The position numbers and the translations under genes were made by a program. This document shows, piece by piece, positions 34,773-44,040 of a DNA stretch of 64,000 nt. Source of the stretch: an uncultured Acidimicrobiales bacterium (GTDB taxonomy: Bacteria; Actinomycetota; Acidimicrobiia; Acidimicrobiales; SZUA-35); contig CALKTH010000037.1 of the NCBI GenBank assembly GCA_937997485.1, forward strand, positions 1-64,000. Direction: 5' to 3'. Every line of letters starts with the position of its first letter. Position 1 is the first letter of the stretch. Under the pieces are notes generated by a model. That model searched no databases and had not been told where the DNA came from. It worked only from the letters and a program-made list of their open reading frames with translations.

Positions 34773-35219
34773 ATGGAAGAGGACGACCTCACATCACCGC
34801 TGGACGAGATCGTCTTCGATGACGCCGAGATCGTCTCGATCAGGGATCTGACCGCGCTCTACGAAGCCGTCGAGTGGACCGCGTACAGCGACGATCCCGA
34901 TGCCCTGGCCCGAGCGGTGGACCGCTCGGACTACGTCGTCACCGCCCGCAACGCTGAGGGCGAGCTCGTCGGGTTGATCCGGTGCCAGACCGATGAGGTG
35001 CACCTGCTCTTTATCCAGGACGTCGTGGTCACGCCGGCTCACCAGCGCCGAGGGATCGGTTCGGTGCTGGTAGGACGCTGCCTCACGACCTTCGCTCACG
35101 TGCGACAGAAGGTGCTCCTCACGGATCCCGACGATGACCTCCGCGCGTTCTACGCCGGGTTCGGGTTCACATCGCCCGAACTCAACGGTGTGATCTCACT
35201 CACTCGTTTCGACGACTGA
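34773..35219 (+). CDS. GNAT-family N-acetyltransferase
   Basis: The 148-residue protein shows the GNAT core: LLFIQDVVVTPAHQRRGIGS with the acetyl-CoA-binding Q-R-R-G-I-G pyrophosphate loop (about 85-105). The C-terminal DLRAFYAGFGFTSPE is the alpha4/beta6-7 part. The substrate is unknown. It is divergent from the methyltransferase (57 bp), and its 3' end overlaps the convergent GGDEF gene by 24 bp. Confidence 0.85.
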   Translation: MEEDDLTSPLDEIVFDDAEIVSIRDLTALYEAVEWTAYSDDPDALARAVDRSDYVVTARNAEGELVGLIRCQTDEVHLLFIQDVVVTPAHQRRGIGSVLVGRCLTTFAHVRQKVLLTDPDDDLRAFYAGFGFTSPELNGVISLTRFDD

Positions 35220-36911
35220 GCGCTGCTGGTCCCCGGACCGCATTGCCTTCTCGAGATACATCGCCTGGTCGGCGGCGTCCAGGAGGTCCTCAACCGTTGC
35301 GCCGTCATCCGATTCGGCGAAGCCCACCGAGGCGCCAACAGAAACGAGCGCTCCCTCCACATCAATGGGGTCCGAACAGGCGTTGACGAGCCGCTGTCGG
35401 ATGCGGACTTGCTCTTCGGCGGTCAAGTGGCCGGAGATCAGCCCGCCGAATTCGTCGCCGCCCAAGCGTCCGACGATGTCGCCGTCCTTGAGCGTGCCAG
35501 CCACCCGTCGGGCGATGGTGCGGAGCACGACGTCGCCGGTGCGATGGCCGTACTGATCGTTCACCGGCTTGAAGCGGTCGAGGTCGAGCAAGAACACTGT
35601 CGTGTTTCGTTCCGTCCCCAACCGGTCGGCGAGCTTGCGCTCCAACTCCGATCGGTTCGGGATTCCCGTCAGCTGATCCGTGCGAGCCTCATGCTCGGCC
35701 TGATCCTGGGCGAACTTGCGATCCGTGGCATCCGCGAACTGAATGGCGATCATGTCGCCATCAACGGCGTAGCACTGCACGCCGAGCCAGCGGAGACCTG
35801 TACCGGTCTCGATGGCGACCAGCCGCTCCTCCTGAGCTTCGAGTGCGTCGCGAACGATCGGCTCGACATTGGGGAAGCGCGCCGTCAGTTCAAACAGCGA
35901 CACATCGGCGCTCGCGTCCAACAGCTGCCGGCCCCTCTCATTAATGCGCACGATCGAGGGCGTGCTGCTCCGCACGTCGATGAGAAGCAAACCATCGCTC
36001 ATGTGATCGACGATGGACGCCAACCGTCGCTGCTGACCGCCCGTGGCCCATTGATCCGAGATATCGGTCGTCACGCCGCGCCAGCGACGCTCACCGGCAA
36101 CGCCACTCGCTCGCACCGTCGTCCGAGCGGCCCGCCCATCTCCTGACACCAGACCATGAACGAAGCTGATCGACTCGCCCTCGACTCGTTCGGTCGCAGC
36201 GGCCCGCCAACGGTCAAGGTCGCCTGGATCGTCAAAGCCATCGGAGACATGGCGGCCGATGGCCTCGGTCGGCGTCATGCCGAACATCTCTTCCACGCGC
36301 CCAGCGATATCGGTGACCACACCGTCGTCGTCTGCCTCCCACATCACCACGGACATGGAATCGAGAGACTCCGACATCTGCTTGAGGCCAACCGTGCGGG
36401 CACTCGTGGCCCAAAGCGCGGTGACGGAGACCGCAGCGACTTCGAAGGCGGCACCAGCAGTGACCACTGGCCAATAGTCGACGCCAGCGAAGAGCGTGAT
36501 CACACCGATTGCGCTAACCGCGAGCACACCCAGGTAACCGGAATGCCATGGCCCCTCTGCCCACCCAAGAGAAACGATGCTGAACGCAGCAACGGCGAGA
36601 ATCGGCCACATTTCGGGAAAGGCCAGACCAAAGAACGTGACCAGCGCAATGTCCAGCGTTCCGAGCGCCACAACGAGGCGGTGTTCGGGCACGTAGTACA
36701 TGACCGGGATCATCGGAAACAACAACGCGGCCACGATGAAGAGCAGCATCGGCGTGAGACCAACGAAGACCGCCATCAAGAGCAGCGCAGCGGCCGCTCC
36801 GAGGGGGTGGATGATCCGAAGATAGCTCCGCAGTGCGCCCTGTCTGGCGTCGGCGAAGGACGAGGCCCATAAACGGGACTGCTCATCTGCTCGCTCGACC
36901 GGATTCCGCAC
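35196..36911 (-). CDS. Membrane PAS-GGDEF diguanylate cyclase
   Basis: The 571-residue protein has about five or six TM segments (about residues 30-170). Two PAS-like domains follow (about 185-290 with VVTDIAGRVEEMFGMTPTEA, and about 295-400). The GGDEF domain (about 405-565) includes DQLTGIPNRSELERKLADRL, FLLDLDRFKPVNDQYGH and the active-site GRLGGDEFGG. It makes cyclic di-GMP. The allosteric I-site RxxD five residues upstream of GGDEF is not present (KDGD there), so product inhibition may be absent. GTG start. No EAL or HD-GYP partner is in the window. Confidence 0.9.
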   Translation of the reverse strand: MRNPVERADEQSRLWASSFADARQGALRSYLRIIHPLGAAAALLLMAVFVGLTPMLLFIVAALLFPMIPVMYYVPEHRLVVALGTLDIALVTFFGLAFPEMWPILAVAAFSIVSLGWAEGPWHSGYLGVLAVSAIGVITLFAGVDYWPVVTAGAAFEVAAVSVTALWATSARTVGLKQMSESLDSMSVVMWEADDDGVVTDIAGRVEEMFGMTPTEAIGRHVSDGFDDPGDLDRWRAAATERVEGESISFVHGLVSGDGRAARTTVRASGVAGERRWRGVTTDISDQWATGGQQRRLASIVDHMSDGLLLIDVRSSTPSIVRINERGRQLLDASADVSLFELTARFPNVEPIVRDALEAQEERLVAIETGTGLRWLGVQCYAVDGDMIAIQFADATDRKFAQDQAEHEARTDQLTGIPNRSELERKLADRLGTERNTTVFLLDLDRFKPVNDQYGHRTGDVVLRTIARRVAGTLKDGDIVGRLGGDEFGGLISGHLTAEEQVRIRQRLVNACSDPIDVEGALVSVGASVGFAESDDGATVEDLLDAADQAMYLEKAMRSGDQQRSVVETSE

Positions 36912-36981
36912 TCCCGATGTATCGACACGATTCGGATTTGAATGAGTGGGTCATCCGACCCTGAAGAACGAGACGATTGAT

Positions 36982-36997
36982 CTAGCCGGACGGCTAG
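36982..36997. terminator. Hairpin over the miaB stop codon
   Basis: CTAGCC (36982-36987) and GGCTAG (36992-36997) form a 6-bp stem with a GGAC loop, covering the miaB stop (TAG at 36994-36996). In miaB direction it is followed by ATCAATCG, with no T-run. It is a weak terminator candidate. Confidence 0.3.
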
Positions 36998-38439
36998 CCG
37001 AGCAGTGGAATCTTTGTGCGGTGTGTGGCCCGCTGTGTGACTTGCTCGAGCTCGCCCATCATGTATTGGTGGGAGGCACTGACGACTCGTACATCGGCGA
37101 ACGTGCCGATCTTCAACGGTTCGGAAGGGAAGTGCAGCAGCTTGTTCTGCCGGGTGCGCCCGGTGAGCACGTCGGGATTCTTCTTCGACGGGCCCTCGAC
37201 GATGACTTCCTCAACCCGCCCAACTCGCTCGGAGTGCTTGGCGATACCTGAGCGCTCGATCACGGTACGGAGACGGGCATACCGATCCTTCAACGCCTCC
37301 GGGTCACAGAAGTCTTCGACCATCTCCGCCGCCTCGGTGCCAGGGCGCGGGGAGAACACGAACGTGTAGGCCGAGTCGAACTCTGCGGCGGCGGCGACCT
37401 CCATGGTGCGCTCGAAGTCGTCGTCGGTCTCGCCAGGGAACCCGACGATGATGTCGGTCGTGACCGCCAGGTCGGGAATGGCGGCCCGGGCCGCGGCCAA
37501 CTTCTCGAGGTAGCGCTCACCGGTGTAGCCACGATGCATAGCCGACAGAATTCGGTCGCTGCCCGACTGAAGCGGGAAGTGCAGATGTGGCACCACCGCC
37601 TCGGTCTCGGCCATCGCGGCGAAGACGTCGGGTGTCATGTCTTTGGGATGCGGGCTCGTGTAGCGGACACGACGGATGCCGTCGATCGCTCCAACACGAC
37701 GAAGCAGATCGGCGAACATCGGCCGGATGCGCACGTCCTCGCCAGCCTGGCGAGCAGCGAGAGCAAGATCGCGCCCGTACGAGTTCACGTTTTGCCCCAG
37801 AAGCGTGATCTCGACCACGCCCTGTTTGGCCAGCAGCTCAGCCTCGGCGACGATCTCATCGATCGAGCGACTGATCTCCTTGCCCCGAACGCTCGGGACG
37901 ATGCAGAAGGCACAGGAGTTGTCGCAGCCGATTTGGATGGTGAGCCACGCCGAGTAGTCGGTCTCGCGCTTCACCGGAAGCGCGGACGGGAAGGCCTCTG
38001 CCTCGTCGAGCGCAGCCTCTTCCCAAATCTCGGTGACCGGTCCGCCCTCCCGAGCTTGCGCCATGAGATCCATTGCCCGGTGCACATTGTGAGTCCCGAA
38101 AACCACATCCACATGGCCAGCCTTCTGCTGGATGAGATCACGATCTTTCTGTGCCAGGCAGCCGGCAACCACGATCTGCATGTCCGGGTTCTGCTGCTCC
38201 TTGGTCACCTTCAGGTTCCCGAGCGCTCCGTACAGCTTGTTGTCCGCGTTCTCCCGAATGCAGCAGGTGTTGAGCACCACAACGTCCGCCACCGTCTCAT
38301 CGGTGGTCTGCTCGTAGCCATCGGCTTCGAGCATCCCGGCAATGCGCTCCGAATCGTGCTCGTTCATCTGGCACCCGTAGGTGCGCATCACGTAGCTCTT
38401 GCTCACCCCGCCAAGGCTAGGCCCGGCTCGCTCACTCAC
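36994..38439 (-). CDS. miaB: tRNA-2-methylthio-N6-dimethylallyladenosine synthase MiaB
   Basis: The 481-residue radical-SAM methylthiotransferase acts after MiaA on A37. The UPF0004 N-terminal cluster cysteines lie in RTYGCQMNEHDSERI, VLNTCCIREN and VVAGCLAQ. The radical SAM CxxxCxxC is in GCDNSCAFCIVPS. The TRAM domain is C-terminal (VIVEGPSKKNPDVLTGRT). GTG 38439 is used with CGGGAG upstream; GTG 38406 is an alternative that removes 11 non-conserved residues. The paralogue rimO lies at 50-51 kb. Confidence 0.95.
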   Translation of the reverse strand: MSERAGPSLGGVSKSYVMRTYGCQMNEHDSERIAGMLEADGYEQTTDETVADVVVLNTCCIRENADNKLYGALGNLKVTKEQQNPDMQIVVAGCLAQKDRDLIQQKAGHVDVVFGTHNVHRAMDLMAQAREGGPVTEIWEEAALDEAEAFPSALPVKRETDYSAWLTIQIGCDNSCAFCIVPSVRGKEISRSIDEIVAEAELLAKQGVVEITLLGQNVNSYGRDLALAARQAGEDVRIRPMFADLLRRVGAIDGIRRVRYTSPHPKDMTPDVFAAMAETEAVVPHLHFPLQSGSDRILSAMHRGYTGERYLEKLAAARAAIPDLAVTTDIIVGFPGETDDDFERTMEVAAAAEFDSAYTFVFSPRPGTEAAEMVEDFCDPEALKDRYARLRTVIERSGIAKHSERVGRVEEVIVEGPSKKNPDVLTGRTRQNKLLHFPSEPLKIGTFADVRVVSASHQYMMGELEQVTQRATHRTKIPLLG

Positions 38440-38463
38440 AGCAGCACGCTCCCGCCGCAGGGT

Positions 38464-39153
38464 TTAGAGCAGAGAAGCCGCAGCCTCGTCAGCCAGGATG
38501 AGCGAACGCTGGGGATTGAGCCGACCCGCCGGGATCGTCGGATCGCCGGTCACCAGCCTCCGCAAGGGCTCGGCCTTGCTCTCGCCCTTCACCAGCCAGA
38601 TGATGAGGCGGGCCCGATCGAGGAGCGGTCGAGTGAGGGTGATCCGGCGATGGCCCTGGTACTCCGCTGTGACCGCCACATCGCTTCCCGTGACCTCGAG
38701 CGCATCATCGCCCGGCAACAACGACGCCGTGTGGCCGTCATCGCCAAGGCCCAGGTGGACCACGTCGAGCAGGGGCGGATCGTCGCAGACTGCATGAAGC
38801 ACTCGGAGATACTCCTCCACACCGGGCCGGATCAGGCCCTGGACAGGGAGCGGGAGAAACTCCACCTCGGTGCCCTCAAAGGCTTGCATCTGGCGAGTCA
38901 GATTGCGGGCACTGTCGCCCTCGGGCGCCACCCGCTCGTCGGCCTGGGTCACGATCACATCGCGCCAGGGAAGATCCTTCGCCGCCAAGGCGTCAAACAC
39001 GGGCCCCGGCGTCGAGCCGCCCGACAGGGCGAGCACCATACGATCCCGCACTTCCAGCGATGACGTGACGGCCATGGCGAAGAGATCCGCTGCACGCTGG
39101 ACCCACTCGTCCTCGTGGATCACATCGATCGTGTGGATGCCCCGCACCTGCAT
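38464..39153 (-). CDS. pgl: 6-phosphogluconolactonase
   Basis: The 229-residue hydrolase converts 6-phosphogluconolactone to 6-phosphogluconate. The family motifs LALSGGSTPGPVFDAL and TQADERVAPEGDSARNL are present, as is HLGLGDDGHTASLLPG. It is the last gene of gnd-zwf-ROK-pgl, which supplies all oxidative pentose phosphate enzymes plus glucose phosphorylation in one transcription unit. It lies 24 bp after the ROK kinase. Confidence 0.93.
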   Translation of the reverse strand: MQVRGIHTIDVIHEDEWVQRAADLFAMAVTSSLEVRDRMVLALSGGSTPGPVFDALAAKDLPWRDVIVTQADERVAPEGDSARNLTRQMQAFEGTEVEFLPLPVQGLIRPGVEEYLRVLHAVCDDPPLLDVVHLGLGDDGHTASLLPGDDALEVTGSDVAVTAEYQGHRRITLTRPLLDRARLIIWLVKGESKAEPLRRLVTGDPTIPAGRLNPQRSLILADEAAASLL

Positions 39154-39177
39154 GCCGCTACTCCTCAGTCTTTCTGG

Positions 39178-40065
39178 TCAGTCGTCTCGGCCGATAGCTC
39201 GCCACCATGCTGCCGCACCGACGAGGGCGGCGTCATCACCTAGGGCAGCATTGAGCACGGCGACAGGTCCGATTCCTGGGCCATGCGACTCAATCGTGCG
39301 GTCGATGATGGGAAGCACGATGTCTCCGTTCATGCCTACACCACCGCCGATCACGATCGCCTGGGGCGACACGATCCAGCACAAGTTGGTAATGCCAACC
39401 GCTGCCGCTTCGATCGCCTTGTTCCACACCTCGGTCGCAGCCGCATCCCCGGAGCGAACCAGTTCGGCCAGCTCGGCACCACCAGCAGTGATGCCCGCTG
39501 CGTCGGCACGGCGAGCAATAGAGGTGCCGGAACCAAGATCTTCGACCGTCGCTGGCTCACCGGCTGCCAACGCGGTCCGGCTCAGCACGGTGTGGCCGAT
39601 CTCTCCACCCGAGTATCGCCCTCGCATGAGCTGATCGCCCAGCACGACACCGGCGCCGATACCGGTCGAGATCGTGACGTACACGACGTCTCGGAAGCCG
39701 CGACCAGCGCCAAACGTCGACTCGCCCACTGCGGCCAGGTCCGCATCGTTCGCCAAGCTCACGCTCAGTCCGCTGCGCTCGGTCAGCCACGCATCGGTCA
39801 GCATCGGGATCCATCGCTGAGGCAGATTCGGAGCTTTGACCAGCTTTTCCGACTCATGGTCGACGACGCCAGGCAGGCCGATCACGGCCCGACGGCAGCC
39901 ACTCTCGCCTGCCACCTGCTGCATCAAGTCAACGAGAATCTTCGGAGTTGGCGCATCACTCGGGGTGGACTGGCGCACTCGTTCGAGGACGCTCCCGTCC
40001 GCTGCAACCAACGCCGCTCGCACATGCGTGCCACCGAGATCGATGGCTACCGTCGCCTCGCTCAT
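39178..40065 (-). CDS. ROK-family sugar kinase (putative glucokinase)
   Basis: The 295-residue ROK kinase has the phosphate-1 motif [16 protein letters not shown], catalytic Asp in [28 protein letters not shown] and the C-terminal [11 protein letters not shown]. The Glu-His GEIGHTVLS is retained, but the family's zinc motif CxCGxxGC that normally follows is missing: the sequence goes from [15 protein letters not shown] straight to [11 protein letters not shown]. Glucose is the likely substrate given zwf, gnd and pgl as neighbours. The ATG overlaps the zwf stop by 4 bp. Confidence 0.88.
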   Translation of the reverse strand: MSEATVAIDLGGTHVRAALVAADGSVLERVRQSTPSDAPTPKILVDLMQQVAGESGCRRAVIGLPGVVDHESEKLVKAPNLPQRWIPMLTDAWLTERSGLSVSLANDADLAAVGESTFGAGRGFRDVVYVTISTGIGAGVVLGDQLMRGRYSGGEIGHTVLSRTALAAGEPATVEDLGSGTSIARRADAAGITAGGAELAELVRSGDAAATEVWNKAIEAAAVGITNLCWIVSPQAIVIGGGVGMNGDIVLPIIDRTIESHGPGIGPVAVLNAALGDDAALVGAAAWWRAIGRDD

Positions 40066-41468
40066 GCACAACCCGGCGCATCGGGCCGCACATCCACGGT
40101 TGGTGCGTGAGCATCCGCATCCACACCAACCACGGGACAACGCGCTCCGTACGGGTACGGCTCAACGGGCGTGGGCAGATCCAACACTGGCTGCACGATC
40201 TCCCACGCCACATCAACCTGATCACCACGAGCGAACAAACGACGGTCTCCCTCAAGGGCATCGCCGAGCAGGCGGTGATACGGGCTCGGACCGAATTCGA
40301 TGCCGTGATGGTCGACCTGAAGATCAACCTGCTCGCTCAGCAGCTGATCTCCCGGCTTCTTGGCTTGCATCTCGAACTCGATGATGTCGTTCGGCTTCAT
40401 TACGAAGCGAAGGCGGTTCGGCTGCGGCGCACACTCGGCATCGGTGAACAGCGGGCGAGGCGGCTGGCTGAATTCGATCACCGCCTCCGTCAGTGTCTCG
40501 TTCATGGCCTTGCCGGCCCGGATGCGCCAGGGCACCCCGGCCCAACGCCAGGAATCAATCTCGGTCTCGAGCGAGATGTAGGTCTCCACGTCGGAATCGG
40601 GCTTCACGCCCGCCTCGTCGAGATAACCCTCGTACTGGCCGCGGTACACCTTGGCTGGATCGAGCGGCTTCATCGACCGCAGCACCTTCACGACCTCGTC
40701 GCTCATGGCGTCGGCGTCATCGGATACCGGCGGCTCCATGGCCAGCAGGGCCACAATCTGCAGCAGATGGTTCTGGACAACGTCGCGCAGCGCACCGACC
40801 TCGTCGTAGAACTTGCCCCGACCTTCCACTCCGAAGTCTTCCGCCATGGTGACGGTCACGCTCTGAATGTGGTGACGGTTCCAGAGCGGTTCGAGGATGG
40901 AGTTCGCAAAGCGGAACACCAAGATGTTGAGCACGGGCTCTTTGCCGAGAAAGTGATCGATCCGGAAGATCCGATCCTCCGGATAGTGGGCTTTGACGGC
41001 CTCATCCAGCTCCCGCGACGTCTCGAGATCGCGACCGAACGGCTTCTCGAGAACGACCCGACCACGATTCAAACCCGTTGCGCCCAGTCCGTCCGTGACG
41101 GTGGAGAAGAGGAACGGCGGAATGGCCAGATAGCAAACGGGCATCTTGGCATCGCCGACCTTGGCCGCCACTCGCTCGAAGGTGTCCGGTTCCCGGTAGT
41201 CGCCCGAGACGTAGTCCATTCGCGCCGCGAGCGAGTCGAACACTGTCGAGTCGATCTCCATGCTGGTCTTGTCCAGCGCCTCTTTCGCATTGCCGATGAG
41301 CTCTTCTCGCGTCCATTGCGAGGAAGCCACCCCGATCACGGGGCAGTTCAGCATGCCGTCGGCTTCGAGGCGGTAGAGCGATGAGAACAGCTTCTTACGA
41401 GCCAGATCGCCGGTGATACCGAACATCACCAGGCAGTCGGACTGCACGATCTCTTTGGCCAGCGGCAC
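40062..41468 (-). CDS. zwf: Glucose-6-phosphate 1-dehydrogenase
   Basis: The 468-residue enzyme oxidises glucose 6-phosphate with NAD(P)+. The nucleotide-binding [17 protein letters not shown] lies at the N-terminus, the catalytic [14 protein letters not shown] in the middle, and [13 protein letters not shown] is present. GTG 41468 begins 2 bp after the gnd stop, with AAGAAGGA upstream. The product gives [17 protein letters not shown]. The ORF extension upstream would overlap gnd and is rejected. Confidence 0.94.
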   Translation of the reverse strand: MPLAKEIVQSDCLVMFGITGDLARKKLFSSLYRLEADGMLNCPVIGVASSQWTREELIGNAKEALDKTSMEIDSTVFDSLAARMDYVSGDYREPDTFERVAAKVGDAKMPVCYLAIPPFLFSTVTDGLGATGLNRGRVVLEKPFGRDLETSRELDEAVKAHYPEDRIFRIDHFLGKEPVLNILVFRFANSILEPLWNRHHIQSVTVTMAEDFGVEGRGKFYDEVGALRDVVQNHLLQIVALLAMEPPVSDDADAMSDEVVKVLRSMKPLDPAKVYRGQYEGYLDEAGVKPDSDVETYISLETEIDSWRWAGVPWRIRAGKAMNETLTEAVIEFSQPPRPLFTDAECAPQPNRLRFVMKPNDIIEFEMQAKKPGDQLLSEQVDLQVDHHGIEFGPSPYHRLLGDALEGDRRLFARGDQVDVAWEIVQPVLDLPTPVEPYPYGARCPVVGVDADAHAPTVDVRPDAPGCA

Positions 41469-41470
41469 GT

Positions 41471-42487
41471 TCAGTCCTTCTTCTCGTGATGGCCGCCGAA
41501 CTCGCTCCGCATGGCAGAGAGCACTTTGTTGCCGAAGTCGGCGTTCCCGCGAGACTGGAAGCGGCTGAACAGCGCATCGGCGATGGTGGGTACGGGCGCA
41601 CCGGCCTCCACTGCGGCGAGCACCGTCCACCGACCCTCGCCACTATCGGACACCCGACCTTGGAACGCGTCGAGTGAGGGATCGTCGTTGAGCGCGGCAG
41701 CGGTGAGGTCGAGCAACCATGAGCCGATGACGGAACCACGACGCCAGACCTCGGTGACGGCCGCAGTATCAATGTCGTACTGGAACAGGCGCGGGTCACC
41801 GAGCGGTGCGGTTTCGGCGTCGATCTCTCGATCGGTCGCTCCGACGTTCGCCTTGTCGAGCAGACCGAGACCCTCGGCATACGCCTGCATGATGGCGTAC
41901 TCGATGCCGTTGTGAACCATCTTCACGAAGTGCCCGGCACCCGCTGGGCCACAGTGCAGGTAGCCGTACTCGGCCTGCTCGGGCTCCTCGTCCTTGTTGC
42001 GAGTGCGGGGGGCAGCATCCACACCGGGAGCCAGCGCTTTCCACACCGGCTCCAGCCGGTTCACTGCATCCGTGTCGCCACCGATCATCATGCAGAAGCC
42101 ACGCTCGAGGCCGAAGACTCCCCCGCTGGTGCCAACGTCGAGATAGTGAATACCACGGCGACCGAGCACGTCGGCTCGTTCGATGTCGAGCGGGTAGTGA
42201 CTGTTGCCGCCATCGATCACGATGTCGTCAGCCTCGAGGTGTTCGGCCACGTCCATGACCACGGCGCCAGCAAAGGCGGCCGGCACCATCACCCAAATGG
42301 CCCGGGGGCCGTCGAGCTTGGCCGCCATGTCTTCGATCGAGTCGGCACCGATGGCGACGCCCTCGTCAACCAGCGTGGTGACTGCCTCGGCGTTGCGGTC
42401 ATACGCGACGCATTCGATCCCGGCGCGATGACAGCGCCGAACGAGGTTGGCGCCCATGCGCCCCAGACCGATCATGCCCAATTGCAT
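41471..42487 (-). CDS. gnd: 6-phosphogluconate dehydrogenase, decarboxylating (short, Gnd2 type)
   Basis: The 338-residue protein is the short form of 6-phosphogluconate dehydrogenase. It has the Rossmann start [54 protein letters not shown], and the catalytic-Lys region [17 protein letters not shown]. Short enzymes of this type are often NAD-preferring; cofactor choice here is inference. ATG 42487 has a GGGAG 8 bp upstream. First gene of the gnd-zwf-ROK-pgl operon. Confidence 0.93.
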   Translation of the reverse strand: MQLGMIGLGRMGANLVRRCHRAGIECVAYDRNAEAVTTLVDEGVAIGADSIEDMAAKLDGPRAIWVMVPAAFAGAVVMDVAEHLEADDIVIDGGNSHYPLDIERADVLGRRGIHYLDVGTSGGVFGLERGFCMMIGGDTDAVNRLEPVWKALAPGVDAAPRTRNKDEEPEQAEYGYLHCGPAGAGHFVKMVHNGIEYAIMQAYAEGLGLLDKANVGATDREIDAETAPLGDPRLFQYDIDTAAVTEVWRRGSVIGSWLLDLTAAALNDDPSLDAFQGRVSDSGEGRWTVLAAVEAGAPVPTIADALFSRFQSRGNADFGNKVLSAMRSEFGGHHEKKD

Positions 42488-42586
42488 TCGAGTGCTCCCG
42501 TGTTCCCGACCAGCCCGATAGCCAGCCAATGCCAGTCCGAACAGTCTGCCGGGAATCGACATTCCTCGTTCGGTGTTCTCCCAGTC

Positions 42587-42778
42587 GTGCCGGACTTCCT
42601 GCTAGACCTCCTTCTGCCGAAGACCGACGCCGCCGTCAACATGCAGTGGGCCGTCATGGTCCCGCTCTGGGCCCTCATCGTCTGGCGCACCTGGCACCTC
42701 CAGCATGAGATCCGGCTGCTCATCTGGGGCGTTGGGATCGTCAACCTCGCGTGGTTCTTTCTCCGGATGGCGCACTGA
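42587..42778 (+). CDS. Small two-helix membrane protein, hypothetical
   Basis: A 63-residue product starts at GTG 42587. It contains two likely TM helices (MQWAVMVPLWALIVW and LLIWGVGIVNLAWFFL) separated by a charged turn RTWHLQHEIR. It reads as a compact PLDc_N-like or generic small membrane protein; I do not recognise the family. It is divergent from gnd (99 bp) and convergent with the HAD-VOC gene. The opposite-strand frame here is arginine-rich and unconvincing. Confidence 0.5.
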   Translation: MPDFLLDLLLPKTDAAVNMQWAVMVPLWALIVWRTWHLQHEIRLLIWGVGIVNLAWFFLRMAH

Positions 42779-42834
42779 CGACGTTGGTCTGCCACCGTGC
42801 GCCGATGCCGCCGAGCACTACCTCGACGGGTTGA

Positions 42835-43929
42835 TCAGGTAACGGCAAAGACCTGTCGGTCGTCGGCGAACGCCTTGAACTCGAGTGCATTGCCTGCTGG
42901 GTCGAGGACGAAGCAGGTGTGCTGCTCCCCCGGCTCGCCTTCAAAGCGCACCCCTGGCTCAATGAGGAACCGCACGTCTGCCGCCTGGAGTCGGGCGACG
43001 AGCGCCCGCCAGGCGCCCACGTGCAAGAGCAAGCCGAAGTGGGACGCCGGCACCTGTTTGCCATCCACATCGTTGCTTGCCGGCAGTGCAACACCGCCGG
43101 GATCGAGATGAGCCACGATCTGGTGCCCCCACAGGTCGAAATCCACCCACGTGTCCGCCGACCGACCTTCAGAACAGCCAAGCACCGAGCCATAGAACTC
43201 GCGAGCTGCATCGAGATCGTCCACCGGGAAGGCCAGATGGAAGCGGGGCCGCGACAACGTTGGTGGAGGCGGGCCCTCGTTCAGTGCCGCGACCACCGAC
43301 ATGTCGAACTGTTCGAGTGACTCGAGCACCACATCGGTGAACCCAAAGCTTGCCGAGCCCCGAAACATCAGATCCGGCACCGCCACCACGGCCATTCCCG
43401 CTGACTTGCCCGACAAACATCCATTGACCGAGTCCTCGAACACCAGACACTGCCCGGGGCCGACACCCAAGGCACGAGCCGTCGCCAAATAGGGTTCCGG
43501 GTGCGGCTTGCCGTACGCGTCGACTTCGGCCGAGTGCAGGAGCTCGAAGCGATCGGTGATGCCAAGACTCGCGAGAATGGCCTCGATCATCTTCATGTCC
43601 GACGATGAACACACGGCCAGGCGGATGCCAGCCGCAGCAAGCGTGTCGATCGCCTGGATCACACCCGGGAGCGGGACGACGTTGGCGCAGAGTTCGATCA
43701 CTCGAGCGACCACTCGCTCGGCGACCTCGTCGGTGCTCGGGCCCTCCCACGGTTCCCACTCGAACCACAGCTGGGCAACCTCTCGCATGCGAAGGCCCTG
43801 CGTCTTCATGAAGTCGTCGTCTGTCAACGACAGACCGAGCTCGACACACATCTCGTGTTCTGCTTGGCGCCAACGGCTCTCCGATTCGGTGAGCAGTCCG
43901 TCCATGTCGAATATCGCTGCCTCGATCAC
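42835..43929 (-). CDS. HAD phosphatase - VOC (glyoxalase-like) fusion protein
   Basis: The 364-residue protein joins two complete domains. Residues 1 to about 215 are a HAD hydrolase of the HxpB/beta-phosphoglucomutase-like group: nucleophile [14 protein letters not shown] (Asp8, Asp10), [13 protein letters not shown] motif [10 protein letters not shown] motif III and [13 protein letters not shown] motif IV. Residues about 227-355 are a VOC domain with [31 protein letters not shown] and [16 protein letters not shown]. The HAD part alone equals a full hexitol/2-deoxyglucose-6-phosphatase-type enzyme. It is one continuous frame with GTG start. The VOC domain may detoxify or bind a related metabolite; this is inference. 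Confidence 0.87.
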   Translation of the reverse strand: MIEAAIFDMDGLLTESESRWRQAEHEMCVELGLSLTDDDFMKTQGLRMREVAQLWFEWEPWEGPSTDEVAERVVARVIELCANVVPLPGVIQAIDTLAAAGIRLAVCSSSDMKMIEAILASLGITDRFELLHSAEVDAYGKPHPEPYLATARALGVGPGQCLVFEDSVNGCLSGKSAGMAVVAVPDLMFRGSASFGFTDVVLESLEQFDMSVVAALNEGPPPPTLSRPRFHLAFPVDDLDAAREFYGSVLGCSEGRSADTWVDFDLWGHQIVAHLDPGGVALPASNDVDGKQVPASHFGLLLHVGAWRALVARLQAADVRFLIEPGVRFEGEPGEQHTCFVLDPAGNALEFKAFADDRQVFAVT

Positions 43930-43949
43930 GGGCCAGAGGCTACGGGCAT

Positions 43950-43977
43950 CGGCTCGGTATCCGTAGATACCGAGCCG
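43950..43977 (-). terminator. Strong hairpin downstream of recA
   Basis: A perfect 12-bp stem CGGCTCGGTATC / GATACCGAGCCG with CGTA tetraloop lies 63 bp after the recA stop and 20 bp before the HAD-VOC start. No T-run follows, but the stem is very stable, as in U-less actinobacterial terminators. It probably ends the recA transcript. Confidence 0.65.
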
Positions 43978-44040
43978 TGGCCCGTAAGGGAGCCCACCCT
44001 CGGGGTACGGAGAGGGGCTTCTGGGAGATGTGTGGATCGA

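Noticed and set aside
37534-39063. Plus-strand 509-residue open frame opposite miaB and pgl.
   Set aside because: It spans the antisense of two well-supported genes and has no recognisable domain.
43979-44040. Second possible hairpin (CCGTA...TACGG) between recA and the stronger hairpin.
   Set aside because: Only five base pairs around a long interior; the 43950-43977 stem explains termination better.
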